A program made the position numbers and the translations under genes. Positions 39,262 to 48,998 of a stretch of DNA of 64,000 nt are shown piece by piece. The notes beneath the pieces are model-generated. The model was not told where the DNA came from. It saw nothing but the letters and a program-made list of their open reading frames with translations, and made no database searches. Numbering within the stretch: position 1 is the stretch's first letter; each line of letters starts with the position of its first letter. The DNA is from Aggregatilineales bacterium (GTDB taxonomy: Bacteria > Chloroflexota > Anaerolineae > Aggregatilineales > Phototrophicaceae), in assembly GCA_030834905.1 (NCBI GenBank), contig JAUQWZ010000004.1:1-64000 (forward strand), written 5' to 3'.

Positions 39262-40260
39262 ATGGATCGCAAGCAAATGTGCGTTGCCAATGTACAGTAC
39301 AAAAAGCCGACCGCGAACGAGGCAAAGCGGGCGAAGGGGCTGCTGCGCTATCTAACCTACCGCGAGAGCCGCGACGAAGGGGCGCGTTACGCCGCCGGGC
39401 GCGAACGTTGGGAGGATCACGGGATGGGTGGGTCGGTCGCAGAGATCGCGGGGCGCTGTGAGGCATTGCAGAGCCAGCATGTGCTGCTGTTCAGCCTCGT
39501 CTACAACGTGAATCCCGACCTGATGGCGATGGTCGCGCCGGAGCGCCGGGAGCAGTTCGTCCGCGAACTAACCGTGCAGACGACCGAGACGTTCTTCGAG
39601 CGGCGCGGCATTGACGGCGGACTCGAATACTCGTTCGTCACGCATCACCGCCAGACCGACGATCCACAGTCACCGGGACGGCATGATCCGCACACCCACG
39701 TCGTGCTGCCCGGCACCTACTACGACGACGGCTTGGGGGAGCGCGTGCCGCTGTATTTCAACCGGAACAAGTCCGTCGATCATATCGCCATGCTGCACGA
39801 CCTGACCGAAGCACAAATGGCGACGCAGATGGATCGCTATGTCGGTCCCGACTGGGAGCGGCGTTATGACGATCTTGAAGCTGCCCGCGCCGCGCAGATG
39901 GCGATCACTGAGCAGCCCGGTCACGGCACATTCGAAACGGATGAGGGGGCGATCAACTTCTGGGTGGGCGCGCGGCGCACCGACGAACAGATCAGCGCGA
40001 CGGGTTACTACCGGACGGTGGAGGATGGCGGCGTGGAGTTTCGTCCGTTGATCGGCGGACTGAAGCACAACGAGGCGGAACTATTGGCACGGCTCTTGCA
40101 CAGTGAAATTGGCGGCGATTTCGTCGCACTGCGCCAGCTTGCCGAGGGTATCAATGAGATGAGCGGGGCGGAGAGGGAAGCCTTCTTTACCGATGTGCGC
40201 CGGTTGGACTTTTCACCGCCGGAGCGTGACCAAACACCGGATTTCGACATCGACTTTTAG
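39262..40260 (+). CDS. relaxase-like mobilization protein
   Basis: LLRYLTYRESRDEG, HDPHTHVVLPGTYYDDG; homologous layout to 26351-27007 plus a C-terminal extension. Confidence 0.75.
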   Translation: MDRKQMCVANVQYKKPTANEAKRAKGLLRYLTYRESRDEGARYAAGRERWEDHGMGGSVAEIAGRCEALQSQHVLLFSLVYNVNPDLMAMVAPERREQFVRELTVQTTETFFERRGIDGGLEYSFVTHHRQTDDPQSPGRHDPHTHVVLPGTYYDDGLGERVPLYFNRNKSVDHIAMLHDLTEAQMATQMDRYVGPDWERRYDDLEAARAAQMAITEQPGHGTFETDEGAINFWVGARRTDEQISATGYYRTVEDGGVEFRPLIGGLKHNEAELLARLLHSEIGGDFVALRQLAEGINEMSGAEREAFFTDVRRLDFSPPERDQTPDFDIDF

Positions 40261-40338
40261 CCGACATACACACAGGGGAATGGAGCGCCTTCCGTCGCCA
40301 AACGTTGCGCTGCAAACCCCTGTGTGATATCCGAAGGA

Positions 40339-43284
40339 ATGAACATGAGTATTGCACAAACTGACGCCTCCGGCAACAGACCGGAGTGGCGTGATTTCCT
40401 CCGCGCCCTGTACAGTGGCGCACCGGACGACCTGTATTTTGAGCTGCGCTGCATCCATCCGACGAACGGGGATGCCCGCTCGTTTTGGGGCAAAGTCGGG
40501 GACAAGCGCACGCTGACCAACGCGCTCAATCGTGGAACGGCACTCAACCACGAGAGCGGCTACGGGCTGTACTTCGCGCCATGCTTGCGGCGAGAGAAGC
40601 AGGGCAAAGCCGAAGCGGCGGCGCTGCTCCCCGCGCTGTGGGTCGATCTCGACTGTGACGACGATGCGGCGCGCCGAGCGGTGGCACTGACGAAGCTGCA
40701 CACTTTCGATCTGCCACCCTCCGCGATTATCGACAGCGGCGGCGGCTTGCACGCCTACTGGTTGCTTTCCGAGCCTGTGATGCTCGATGAGAACAGCCGA
40801 AAACAGGCAGCAGGGATCCTGCGCAGGTTGTTCAGCGCGCTCGGCGGCGATCCGCAGTATGTCAAGTCGGTCGCATCTGTAATGAGGCTGCCTAACAGCC
40901 TGAATACCAAGCCTGAACGCGGTGGTGTGATCGTGACGCTGGTCGAACTGCACCCGGATCGCCGCTATCCGCTGAGTGATTTCGCCTGGTTGGAGAGTCA
41001 ACCGCAGGTCGAGCGGATCGGCGGTTTGAACGTCGTCACGCTCAACGGAAACGGGCAGCATCCGCTGCCCAAGCGCACCGAGGACTATCTCGCAGTGGGC
41101 GCGACGGAAGGCAGCCGGAATACTGAACTGTTTCAAGCGGCGTGCCAACTGCGCGACGCAGGCTATTCGCAATCAGCTACCGAGGCGCAGCTTATCCCGC
41201 GTTACGTTGCGGACGGGTGCAGCGAGCGTGAAGCGCAGGCAACCATCCGCAGCGCCTACAGCCGCCCGCCGCGTGATCCACTTGTGAATCTGCGTGCTCA
41301 GGTCGAGCAGTTGGCCAATCGCTACCGTCAGCGCGACGAGCAGGGAACACGCCCGACGGTAGACGAAATCCGTGAGGCTGTAAAAGCCTGTGCGACGCTC
41401 GATCCGCTGGCATGGGCGGAGACACGCAAGCAGCTTCGCGCCATTGTCGGGGATACCTTCCGTGTGCAAGACCTGAATCAGATGTACCAGCAAGCGCGCC
41501 GTGAGGCGAATCGCAGCCAGATGACGGAGTCGCTGTCTGCTGCCGGGCATTATCTGGAAACCAAAACGGGCATCGTCTACGAGAAGATGACCGAGCGCGG
41601 GTTAGTCCGGCAGCCCGTCACCGACTGGACGGGGCGCATCGTCGAGTGGATCACGCGCGTCGATGATGACGGACAGGAAGAACACATCATGCGGACGCAG
41701 GTGCAGCACCCGATGCACACGACCACGCTCGACATCCCCGGCGAATTGTTCGGTGATAGCAATGGTTTTGGGCGTTTCATCACGGGGCGCGCGAGCGGCA
41801 TTTTCACGGTGTATCCGGCGATGCACCGCCATTTGCCGCACGCCATCCAGAGTCTATCGGGGACAGTCCCACGCAAGACCACCTATCGCTTTCTCGGTTG
41901 GGCGGAGCATGAGGGTCAGCGAACATTCCTCACACCGGGAATGAGCATCAGCGCGGCAGGTGCACTGGCGGAGCCACCCGAAGTCGAACTCGAAAATCGG
42001 CTGAGCGGGTACGGCTTAGTCGATACCTCATGGGAAGACAGCCTTGCCGCCTTCAACGCGGCGGTCGCCGTGTTTCCACCGCACATGGCGAGCGCGCTGA
42101 CCGCTTTCGCGCTGCTCCCGCTCGTGCAGCGCTTTTTTCCACCCGCCGCCATGCGTCCGGCCCTGCACCTCGTGGGCACGACCGGCAGCGGCAAAAGTGA
42201 GATCGCCGCGCTCATGACCAGCTTCTACGGACAGTTCAGCCGCGACACGCCGCCCGCGCAGTGGGGCGACACGGTAAACACGGTCGAAGTTTTGGGTTAT
42301 GCACTCGCGGACGCGCTGTTCTGGGTCGATGACTGGAAGCCGTGCTACTCCGACGAAAAGACGTTCACGCGATTTCTGCACGCCTACTCACGCGGCATGG
42401 GACGCGGTCGGCTGACCAAAGACTCGAAAGTGCGGCAGGATCGCCCCTGTCGTGGACTGCTGCTCTCGACCGGTGAGACCACCATCGAGGGCGAAGCCTC
42501 AATCCTTGCCCGTATGCTGGTGCTGGAAGTGCCGCCATGGGAGAAGCGTGATCCAGGTGGCAGACGGTTGGCACTGGTTGATGCATACCGATCAGCGCTC
42601 CCCGGTTTCACCGCGCACTTTGCCCGCTGGATCGCCGCACAGGTCGAAGCGGGTACACTGCAAAGTCATCTGGCACGCGAGTACGAACTGAGCGTCAAAG
42701 GCTACCGCGACAAGCTGACCGCGCAGCTTGGTAGGCAGGCGAACACCGGGCGTGTGATCGGCAACTGGGCGACGCTGATCACCGTCTACCGGCTGCTGCG
42801 CCAGTTCTTGGAGGAACGCGATGCGGATGACAAACTGCCCGCATGGCAGGACAGCATCGTCCAGACGGCGAAAGCCGTGCAGGAGGAGCGTGCCGGTCAG
42901 GTGTTCATCGACACACTTGGGCAGCTGCTCGCCAGCGGCGATGTGCGCCTTGTCGATCTCGATAGTGAAGACGAAGTGAAGCCCGGGGCACCGATCATCG
43001 GCTATCAGGATCGGCGCTTCATCTACTTGCTGCCAGAAATCTCGCTGCGCGAGGTCAAACCCACGCAATCGCTCAACTTCACCACCAAATCGATTGGCGA
43101 TCAATTGATCGAGGACGGTTGGTTGATTCCGAACACTACTGACGGTCGCCTAACCATCCAGAAGCGATTACGAGGGAACAGGACGTGGGTTTGGTGCCTC
43201 AAACGCGAAATGCTTGGTGATGACACCGGTGACAGCGGTGACGCTGAAGCGCATAAAACCTATCGAGCCGCTGTTCAAGTATGA
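40339..43284 (+). CDS. primase-helicase replication protein (AEP-like primase + P-loop helicase domain)
   Basis: LPALWVDLDCDDDAARRA, IIDSGGGLHAYWLLSEP, RLPNSLNTKP (AEP-type), LHLVGTTGSGKSEIAALM Walker A. Confidence 0.8.
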   Translation: MNMSIAQTDASGNRPEWRDFLRALYSGAPDDLYFELRCIHPTNGDARSFWGKVGDKRTLTNALNRGTALNHESGYGLYFAPCLRREKQGKAEAAALLPALWVDLDCDDDAARRAVALTKLHTFDLPPSAIIDSGGGLHAYWLLSEPVMLDENSRKQAAGILRRLFSALGGDPQYVKSVASVMRLPNSLNTKPERGGVIVTLVELHPDRRYPLSDFAWLESQPQVERIGGLNVVTLNGNGQHPLPKRTEDYLAVGATEGSRNTELFQAACQLRDAGYSQSATEAQLIPRYVADGCSEREAQATIRSAYSRPPRDPLVNLRAQVEQLANRYRQRDEQGTRPTVDEIREAVKACATLDPLAWAETRKQLRAIVGDTFRVQDLNQMYQQARREANRSQMTESLSAAGHYLETKTGIVYEKMTERGLVRQPVTDWTGRIVEWITRVDDDGQEEHIMRTQVQHPMHTTTLDIPGELFGDSNGFGRFITGRASGIFTVYPAMHRHLPHAIQSLSGTVPRKTTYRFLGWAEHEGQRTFLTPGMSISAAGALAEPPEVELENRLSGYGLVDTSWEDSLAAFNAAVAVFPPHMASALTAFALLPLVQRFFPPAAMRPALHLVGTTGSGKSEIAALMTSFYGQFSRDTPPAQWGDTVNTVEVLGYALADALFWVDDWKPCYSDEKTFTRFLHAYSRGMGRGRLTKDSKVRQDRPCRGLLLSTGETTIEGEASILARMLVLEVPPWEKRDPGGRRLALVDAYRSALPGFTAHFARWIAAQVEAGTLQSHLAREYELSVKGYRDKLTAQLGRQANTGRVIGNWATLITVYRLLRQFLEERDADDKLPAWQDSIVQTAKAVQEERAGQVFIDTLGQLLASGDVRLVDLDSEDEVKPGAPIIGYQDRRFIYLLPEISLREVKPTQSLNFTTKSIGDQLIEDGWLIPNTTDGRLTIQKRLRGNRTWVWCLKREMLGDDTGDSGDAEAHKTYRAAVQV

Positions 43285-43462
43285 TTCTTGATTTGATGAC
43301 TTCGGTGACAGTGATGACATCTCTCTTTCGGGGTGTCATCGCTGTCACCATGTCACCGCATTTGAAAATGCATTTCGACACGATTCTGGAAAATACCCCC
43401 GCCCACTAAAGTCGCTCATGAACGGGTGATTTGCAACTGATGACAGTGGTGACAGTGATGCC
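43228..43462. repeat. iteron-like 15-mers G(G/A)TGACAG(C/T)G(G/A)TGAC, including an inverted pair
   Basis: 43228-43242, 43304-43318, inverted copy 43335-43349, 43439-43453 and 43448-43462 (last ends GCC). Confidence 0.65.
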
Positions 43463-43473
43463 ATTGCTACCTT

Positions 43474-44718
43474 TTAGAGAATGGGGACTCGGAAACGAAG
43501 CAGTAGAATGATAAACATCACGCCATAAATGATCATACGATCGATGCGACGACAGCGCCAAGCATTGTAGATTGCCCGACGCAGCATATCGGACATTTGA
43601 CCGGGGTCATTCACCTCACGCTGAAAAGCAACAGCGCTCTCAAATTTGCGTAGAGCGGCGCAAAACTGCTTTTGATATTCGAGTATCAGCCCTTCGACAT
43701 GCAGACAGGCAGCCTTCATTGGGTAGGCTAGTGCTGGGGTTTGAATACCGTCTGCATCCGCGTCTGGACGCAGTTCTTCAAAAAAGAAGTGTTTTGCTCG
43801 TTTCAGTCGTTCACTCGATGCCGAATAAGCTGGATCATCATGCAGACGGAAGCACGCGTAGGCTTCAGCGTAGATGCAGCGTGCGGCATCATAGTAGAGT
43901 CCCTGATACTCCTTGAGAGCGTATGCGCGTTGAAATCGAGCGATTGCCTTATCAAAATTCTCAAACCCTCCTTGCCCAATCAGCACCCAACCACGTGTGA
44001 AATCCGTCGTCAGCATTCCCCCCTGTAAGTTGGCGCGTGATAAATCATCTGCCTGCTGATGCCAGTGGGTGGCAGCATCATATTGACGCGCCGTATATTC
44101 GAGCGTACCCATCATGTCGAGCGCTTTGAAGCAGTAATACGGGCTGCCCGTTTGCTCAAACAGCTTGAGCGCCTCTTGACCGTGTTTACGTGCTTTCTGA
44201 AACCGAAATGCCAGTGTGTAGGCAAAGCACAATACCAAATGATGCCCGGCAATCGTGAATAGGTCTGCCTGTCGCTGCTGCCGCCATTCTTGTAAACAAT
44301 GCTGCTGCTGGCGAATAACGCCGTTGAGCGTAAACCCCTTACGTTTGAAAGCGGACCATCCGCGCAGAACCATCAAACGTGCGCGCATTGGAAACGGCAA
44401 TGAGTGCCACACGGAGTCATTAAATAGCGGTGCAGCCAAAATCGACCACGCCTGCCAGCGGTTTTCAAGTCCATAGAACTCCCCGATCAAGCAGCACGCT
44501 GCTGATAGCGAAGGATGTCCCTCTGTTTCACTGGACGCAACCGTCCATGATGATTGGGGTGTCGTGAGAAACGCCACAACTTCGCGCTGTACGTCGTGGT
44601 AAACATCGAGTGCTTCTCCAAGCGTTCCGCTAAACAACAGGCGGTCGGCACGTTTCAGCGCATTCCAGACGCGCTGGGAAGCAGTACTGGCAGGAAACGT
44701 CATCGTCATCATAAACAC
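43474..44718 (-). CDS. TPR-like helical repeat protein (candidate STAND partner)
   Basis: Repeated helical motifs (ALKRADRLLFSGTLGEALDVYHDV; AFRFQKARKHGQEALKLFEQTG; FDKAIARFQRAYALKEYQ); overlaps 3' end of the NB-ARC gene. Confidence 0.65.
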   Translation of the reverse strand: MFMMTMTFPASTASQRVWNALKRADRLLFSGTLGEALDVYHDVQREVVAFLTTPQSSWTVASSETEGHPSLSAACCLIGEFYGLENRWQAWSILAAPLFNDSVWHSLPFPMRARLMVLRGWSAFKRKGFTLNGVIRQQQHCLQEWRQQRQADLFTIAGHHLVLCFAYTLAFRFQKARKHGQEALKLFEQTGSPYYCFKALDMMGTLEYTARQYDAATHWHQQADDLSRANLQGGMLTTDFTRGWVLIGQGGFENFDKAIARFQRAYALKEYQGLYYDAARCIYAEAYACFRLHDDPAYSASSERLKRAKHFFFEELRPDADADGIQTPALAYPMKAACLHVEGLILEYQKQFCAALRKFESAVAFQREVNDPGQMSDMLRRAIYNAWRCRRIDRMIIYGVMFIILLLRFRVPIL

Positions 44719-46199
44719 TCACAACGGCGCTGCTGCAAATAGGCGCGAATGAGCGGGTGCATGGTGTAAATCGTTCCTGTTGTTTGGTCACCATTTGCAC
44801 TTGGATACAGGATATTCATACGCACTAGCACTTTCAGTGTGTCCAGAAAAGTTTCCTCGTCAGCATCGGGAAACTTTTCCACCCAATCTTCTGCCAGCTT
44901 TGCATAAGTGATGGGCTCAGCGAACGCGGCATTGACCGCCATGCATCTTGCGAAATTATTCAGACCGTCACATAAACCATCGAAGAGGTTTTTGAACATG
45001 GCATAGAAGCCGCTGCCGGTATTAAGCTGATCAATGATCGTATCGAAAGAAGAAGCGCCATCGAAGTAACGGGCAACGGCGATTTGCAGGCAGAGTGGGT
45101 TGCCTTCTGTCACCTGATATAACCTGCTGCGCTGAACAGGATCAAGCGGTGCCTGTCGCTGATTTTGATGTCGTTTTTCCAAAATTGTGATGTACTGATC
45201 TGTTTCGGTCTGATCTAAACCGTGAATATCGACACGCGCGCAACCATCAAACGGCAGCGCCACCCGCGACGTGATCAATATATGGCTGAGCTGCAAAGCA
45301 GACCGTTTCGGACGAATAAGAGCGGCGAGATTACGCAGCATATCCTCATAGCCCGTGACAGTCTCAATATTGTCGAGAACAATCAGGCACAGCTCTTTGC
45401 GAAGATGTTGACTGCATAGATCTTCAATTCGACGCATATTGCGATCTGGTGTCTCTAGGACATCCATCCAGCCAAAGCGATTCGCCATGCTAAGCAGCAC
45501 GGACAGGTAATTCAGCGCGGGCTGATGCGTCTGGCGTTCCTTTCCGTCAATGTCGATCATCATGCGCTTGTCCGTGTTCCAGTCTAGCTGGGCGATAAAC
45601 TCGCTGTCACGTGCGTGCAGCGCCGTGTGCCACGCGAGGCTGGTCTTGCCCGCACCTGGATTCGCGTCAATTACTACAATTGGAGAGTCGCGCAGCGCAA
45701 ACATCACCCGGTCGAAATCGAGCTTCCGTCCAGTGAGTTTATGCGGCGGTGGCGGAAATACGCGTTCGAGAAGTTCCGTGTCGGTATCTTCAGGAGATTC
45801 TTCGACCTCTCCGTTACAGTAATTGGTGATCACCTGTGCGATGCGTGCGACTTCATCACCTGTGAGATCCATAAAATCACTGGTACAGATAGGTCGGCGT
45901 AAGAACAGGCGAGAATGCAACCGCAAATCACGCCCGTTCATGAGTCGAATACCATTTTTACGGGCGCATGCGCCCAAAGCCATGATGATAGCGACTGCAT
46001 AGTCACGGTCAGCGATACCATCTTTGTTCAACCCGCTAAAACGCGTGACCCCAATTAATTCGATTCCCTCATCACTCCATAAACTGTTTGCAAGCGCAAG
46101 AAATTTCTCTCGTTTGACTTCTTCACGGGTTGCCGAGATATACCAGTCCTCCAACTTCCATGTTTTATCCGGTACAGGGTTACGCGCACTTGGCAGCAT
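44709..46199 (-). CDS. NB-ARC/STAND-like P-loop NTPase
   Basis: IVVIDANPGAGKTSLAWHTALHA, ELCLIVLDNIETV, SHILITSRVALPF, GLDQTETDQYI, GNPLCLQIAVARY; GGAGGT RBS before ATG 46199. Confidence 0.75.
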   Translation of the reverse strand: MLPSARNPVPDKTWKLEDWYISATREEVKREKFLALANSLWSDEGIELIGVTRFSGLNKDGIADRDYAVAIIMALGACARKNGIRLMNGRDLRLHSRLFLRRPICTSDFMDLTGDEVARIAQVITNYCNGEVEESPEDTDTELLERVFPPPPHKLTGRKLDFDRVMFALRDSPIVVIDANPGAGKTSLAWHTALHARDSEFIAQLDWNTDKRMMIDIDGKERQTHQPALNYLSVLLSMANRFGWMDVLETPDRNMRRIEDLCSQHLRKELCLIVLDNIETVTGYEDMLRNLAALIRPKRSALQLSHILITSRVALPFDGCARVDIHGLDQTETDQYITILEKRHQNQRQAPLDPVQRSRLYQVTEGNPLCLQIAVARYFDGASSFDTIIDQLNTGSGFYAMFKNLFDGLCDGLNNFARCMAVNAAFAEPITYAKLAEDWVEKFPDADEETFLDTLKVLVRMNILYPSANGDQTTGTIYTMHPLIRAYLQQRRCECL

Positions 46200-46361
46200 T
46201 GAATACCTCCAGAAAACTTTGAGCTTTTCGCGCATTTTACTTGATCTATTTGAGTAGCACCCCAATTTTTTCTTGGGGACTTCACAACAAAAGACATTGG
46301 ATACTCGTCCGTCAAGGGCTTAAGCTGAGGTCATGGTTCGATACAAACAGAAGAGGTCGTT

Positions 46362-46640
46362 ATGACAATCTTGCAGTTCTTCAAGAATGGTCGGTCGGTG
46401 AAAGCGGGTCTGGAGGTTTCGCTGCATTGGTCGGGTGCGCTGAGCGGGTTCTCGAAATACCGCACGGATGCCAGCGGGCGCATCTATGTCGAGGATGACC
46501 GCATTAGCGGACGTGAGCGCAAGACGGACAACATCTACATCGAAAACCCGGATGGTGGCTACAGCTTGAAATATCCCAACTATGTCGTCACCAAAGGGGT
46601 GGAGCATCAGCTGCATCTTGAGCAGGCAACCCGTCAGTAG
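46362..46640 (+). CDS. small hypothetical protein
   Basis: 92-aa ORF collinear with the downstream cluster. Confidence 0.5.
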   Translation: MTILQFFKNGRSVKAGLEVSLHWSGALSGFSKYRTDASGRIYVEDDRISGRERKTDNIYIENPDGGYSLKYPNYVVTKGVEHQLHLEQATRQ

Positions 46641-46683
46641 GCTTCAGGTTTTTTGCTTCGATATAAACAGGGGGGAAAGTAAC

Positions 46684-47091
46684 ATGCTCAGCGGGCTGCG
46701 CGGCGAGGATAAGGAAAAACGCGGTTATATCGAAACCATGCTGATCGTCTCATTCAGCGATGGTGAACTGGAGGATGACGAAATTGATGTTCTGGTTCAG
46801 CGCGCCAGCCGACATCCGAAGATGGCGGGGATGAACCACAATGAATTCATGCGCTACATCAAACGCAGCTTGAGCGCCATGGACAGGCAGGGTCTCGAAA
46901 AGCGCGTCGAGGAAGTGTGCAAGCTGCTGACGACGAAGGAAATGCGGCTGACCGGGATTGATCTGGCGCTTTCGGTGGCGATGGCGGATGGTGAACTGGA
47001 ACCAGACGAAGACCGGCTTATCAATCGCATGATCCAGTTAATGGGTCTGACACAGAGCGACGTGCAGCCGATCATCGACCGCTACAGCTAA
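46684..47091 (+). CDS. TerB-like protein
   Basis: MLIVSFSDGELEDDEIDVL...DLALSVAMADGELEPDEDRLINRM: duplicated DGELxxxE motif. Confidence 0.65.
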   Translation: MLSGLRGEDKEKRGYIETMLIVSFSDGELEDDEIDVLVQRASRHPKMAGMNHNEFMRYIKRSLSAMDRQGLEKRVEEVCKLLTTKEMRLTGIDLALSVAMADGELEPDEDRLINRMIQLMGLTQSDVQPIIDRYS

Positions 47092-47448
47092 ACAAGTACG
47101 TCCACAAAGATAAGCCATCTCATTTGAGAAGAGAAGTGTCTGGCATGGCGAACAATCTCGGGCAGACTGTCGGCAGGATCATCATCGGGGGAATGAGCGT
47201 GATTAGCGGCATTGCGCCTGTGCAACCGGAGCAGCTTCCGATCCATAAACCTATGACATAGATCAACAGTGTCGTGAACCGTGAGAATAAGCAGCGGTGT
47301 GAATGCAACCAACCGAGGCGATACACGGAGGACAAGGCGCAAAAGAAGTAGCGCTGTTGAATTAGATCGGAGGATGGTGAAGTTCAGCACCTCACCGCCC
47401 GTGCAGATCACCTCAGTTTCAAACTTTACTGGTTCAAACAAGAGAGGA

Positions 47449-47625
47449 ATGAACGTGGCTGCCAAAGACGAATACTTCTGCGGGTCGTGCAATGCGTACC
47501 GCCTGAACATGAAATGCGAGAAGTGCGGTAAACCTACGGTCACCGTGGGCTACAGCGCTCCGGGGAAGAAAGAAACATCGCAGGAACTGCTCGCACGCTG
47601 GAAAAAACTATACGGTGGACGCTGA
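47449..47625 (+). CDS. small zinc-ribbon protein
   Basis: EYFCGSCNAYRLNMKCEKCGKPTVTVGY: two CxxC knuckles. Confidence 0.6.
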   Translation: MNVAAKDEYFCGSCNAYRLNMKCEKCGKPTVTVGYSAPGKKETSQELLARWKKLYGGR

Positions 47626-47638
47626 AAGGATGCACGGG

Positions 47639-48043
47639 ATGACTTCAGAGAACTTCTACGCACACTACTGGCGTGCCTTTCTATGGATTGCGCTCGCCGT
47701 ATATACTCTGTTCGCTGCCACAGTCACCTTCATCCTGTACGCGGTCAACCACCAGTGGGACAGTAACGCCATTACGCTGTTGCTCATCGGCGCATGTTTT
47801 GCGATTGCACGTTTTTTCATCAACGGCGGTCGCTTTCAGAGTGAATCGCGTTCTCGTGACGGGCTTGACCGTGCGGCTGAGAATGTGATTATCTGGGTTA
47901 TTCAGGCTGTGATTTATACGCTTGTCTGGCCTTTCATCGAGATCTTCGCACAGATACGTTTCCTGTCCCGTGCGCGAAGCGGATGGAGTCGTGGCGAAAT
48001 TCTGGTGAATGAGAAGAATGGGCGACCGCTGCGAGCAGCATAA
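47639..48043 (+). CDS. membrane protein
   Basis: Several hydrophobic segments; 4+ nt gap after zinc-ribbon gene. Confidence 0.6.
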   Translation: MTSENFYAHYWRAFLWIALAVYTLFAATVTFILYAVNHQWDSNAITLLLIGACFAIARFFINGGRFQSESRSRDGLDRAAENVIIWVIQAVIYTLVWPFIEIFAQIRFLSRARSGWSRGEILVNEKNGRPLRAA

Positions 48044-48051
48044 TACTTGGC

Positions 48052-48083
48052 GCAAAGCACCAAAAACATTTGTGGTGCTTTGC
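48052..48083 (+). terminator. terminator-like hairpin
   Basis: GCAAAGCACCA (48052-48062) / TGGTGCTTTGC (48073-48083), 11-bp stem. Confidence 0.55.
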
Positions 48084-48113
48084 CTCTCTTACTCGTTACA
48101 ATATGGATAGTGT

Positions 48114-48980
48114 GTGAGGAGAATGAGCATGTCGCGCAAGTCGCCGCTGGTCATGGAAGCAGCACAAGTCACTGGTTGGCAGGATTTTGTTACAACCAGT
48201 TCTGAAACGGCGATTGTTCCGGTTGGCGGGCAATCGATTCAACCTCATCGTGATGCCTTGAATGGTCTGAGCATGACGGAAATGCCCAGCGATTTGAAAG
48301 CAGATCATTGCCGATTGATGCACGCAGTCGAACGGCATAACCTTCCTGTGAAGTTTGCTGCTTATGCTCCAATGGTAAACCACCCTATTATCTTCCGATG
48401 TGGTGAGCGCTTCGGATTTGACATGGTGCTGATACCGATTGAGCTTGACCCTACCTATGATGTGCAGACACGAACCCTGCAAATGCCTGTCGAGGCGCAG
48501 CGTGATTTGGTAGCTATTCGCAAGGCGAAAATCGACTTTGACGAACTATTTATCGCGCACGAAGTGCGTCCGTACACCATCCAAGCTGGCGAACCTGTTC
48601 CAGCGCATCTCGTTCGTCCAGACGTGAGTGATATTCGCGCCAAAGCCCAATCTATCGCTGATGGGGCTTCTGATCCGGCAGGATCGTTCTGGAGTCTCGT
48701 TCGCGGAACATGGGATGTTGTGGATTCGGTTGGATCGGCTGGTTTGCGTGCGGGTAGCGCAGCCGCAAACACAATGGGACGCATCGCAGGAGATGTCATG
48801 AATTCTTTGAATCCGCCGCGCCCTATGCGCACGCCGACCATGTCGGTCAGCAGCTCGACCAGCTACGACCCTATTCTTTTTGGCGTGATTGCCAACAAGC
48901 GCCATAAGATGAATGGAAGCGTTTACGGTCGTTTTTATCGGCTGACGCACTGGTACTGGACAGTCGAAGGCGGTTGGTAG
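48114..48980 (+). CDS. hypothetical protein
   Basis: 288-aa ORF collinear with the T7SS-like cluster. Confidence 0.6.
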   Translation: MRRMSMSRKSPLVMEAAQVTGWQDFVTTSSETAIVPVGGQSIQPHRDALNGLSMTEMPSDLKADHCRLMHAVERHNLPVKFAAYAPMVNHPIIFRCGERFGFDMVLIPIELDPTYDVQTRTLQMPVEAQRDLVAIRKAKIDFDELFIAHEVRPYTIQAGEPVPAHLVRPDVSDIRAKAQSIADGASDPAGSFWSLVRGTWDVVDSVGSAGLRAGSAAANTMGRIAGDVMNSLNPPRPMRTPTMSVSSSTSYDPILFGVIANKRHKMNGSVYGRFYRLTHWYWTVEGGW

Positions 48981-48998
48981 TTCAGGCTTTTTGGCGAA

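Noticed and set aside
40213-41172. 319-aa - strand ORF
   Set aside because: Antisense to the relaxase tail and primase-helicase, both of which have recognisable motifs; shadow ORF.
43304-43349. Treating the inverted pair after the primase gene purely as a Rho-independent terminator
   Set aside because: No T-run follows and the same 15-mer recurs as direct repeats nearby, so an iteron interpretation is preferred.
47145-47261. 38-aa ORF MANNLGQTVGRIIIGGMSVISGIAPVQPEQLPIHKPMT between TerB-like and Zn-ribbon genes
   Set aside because: Plausible small hydrophobic peptide, but too short to support from sequence alone.
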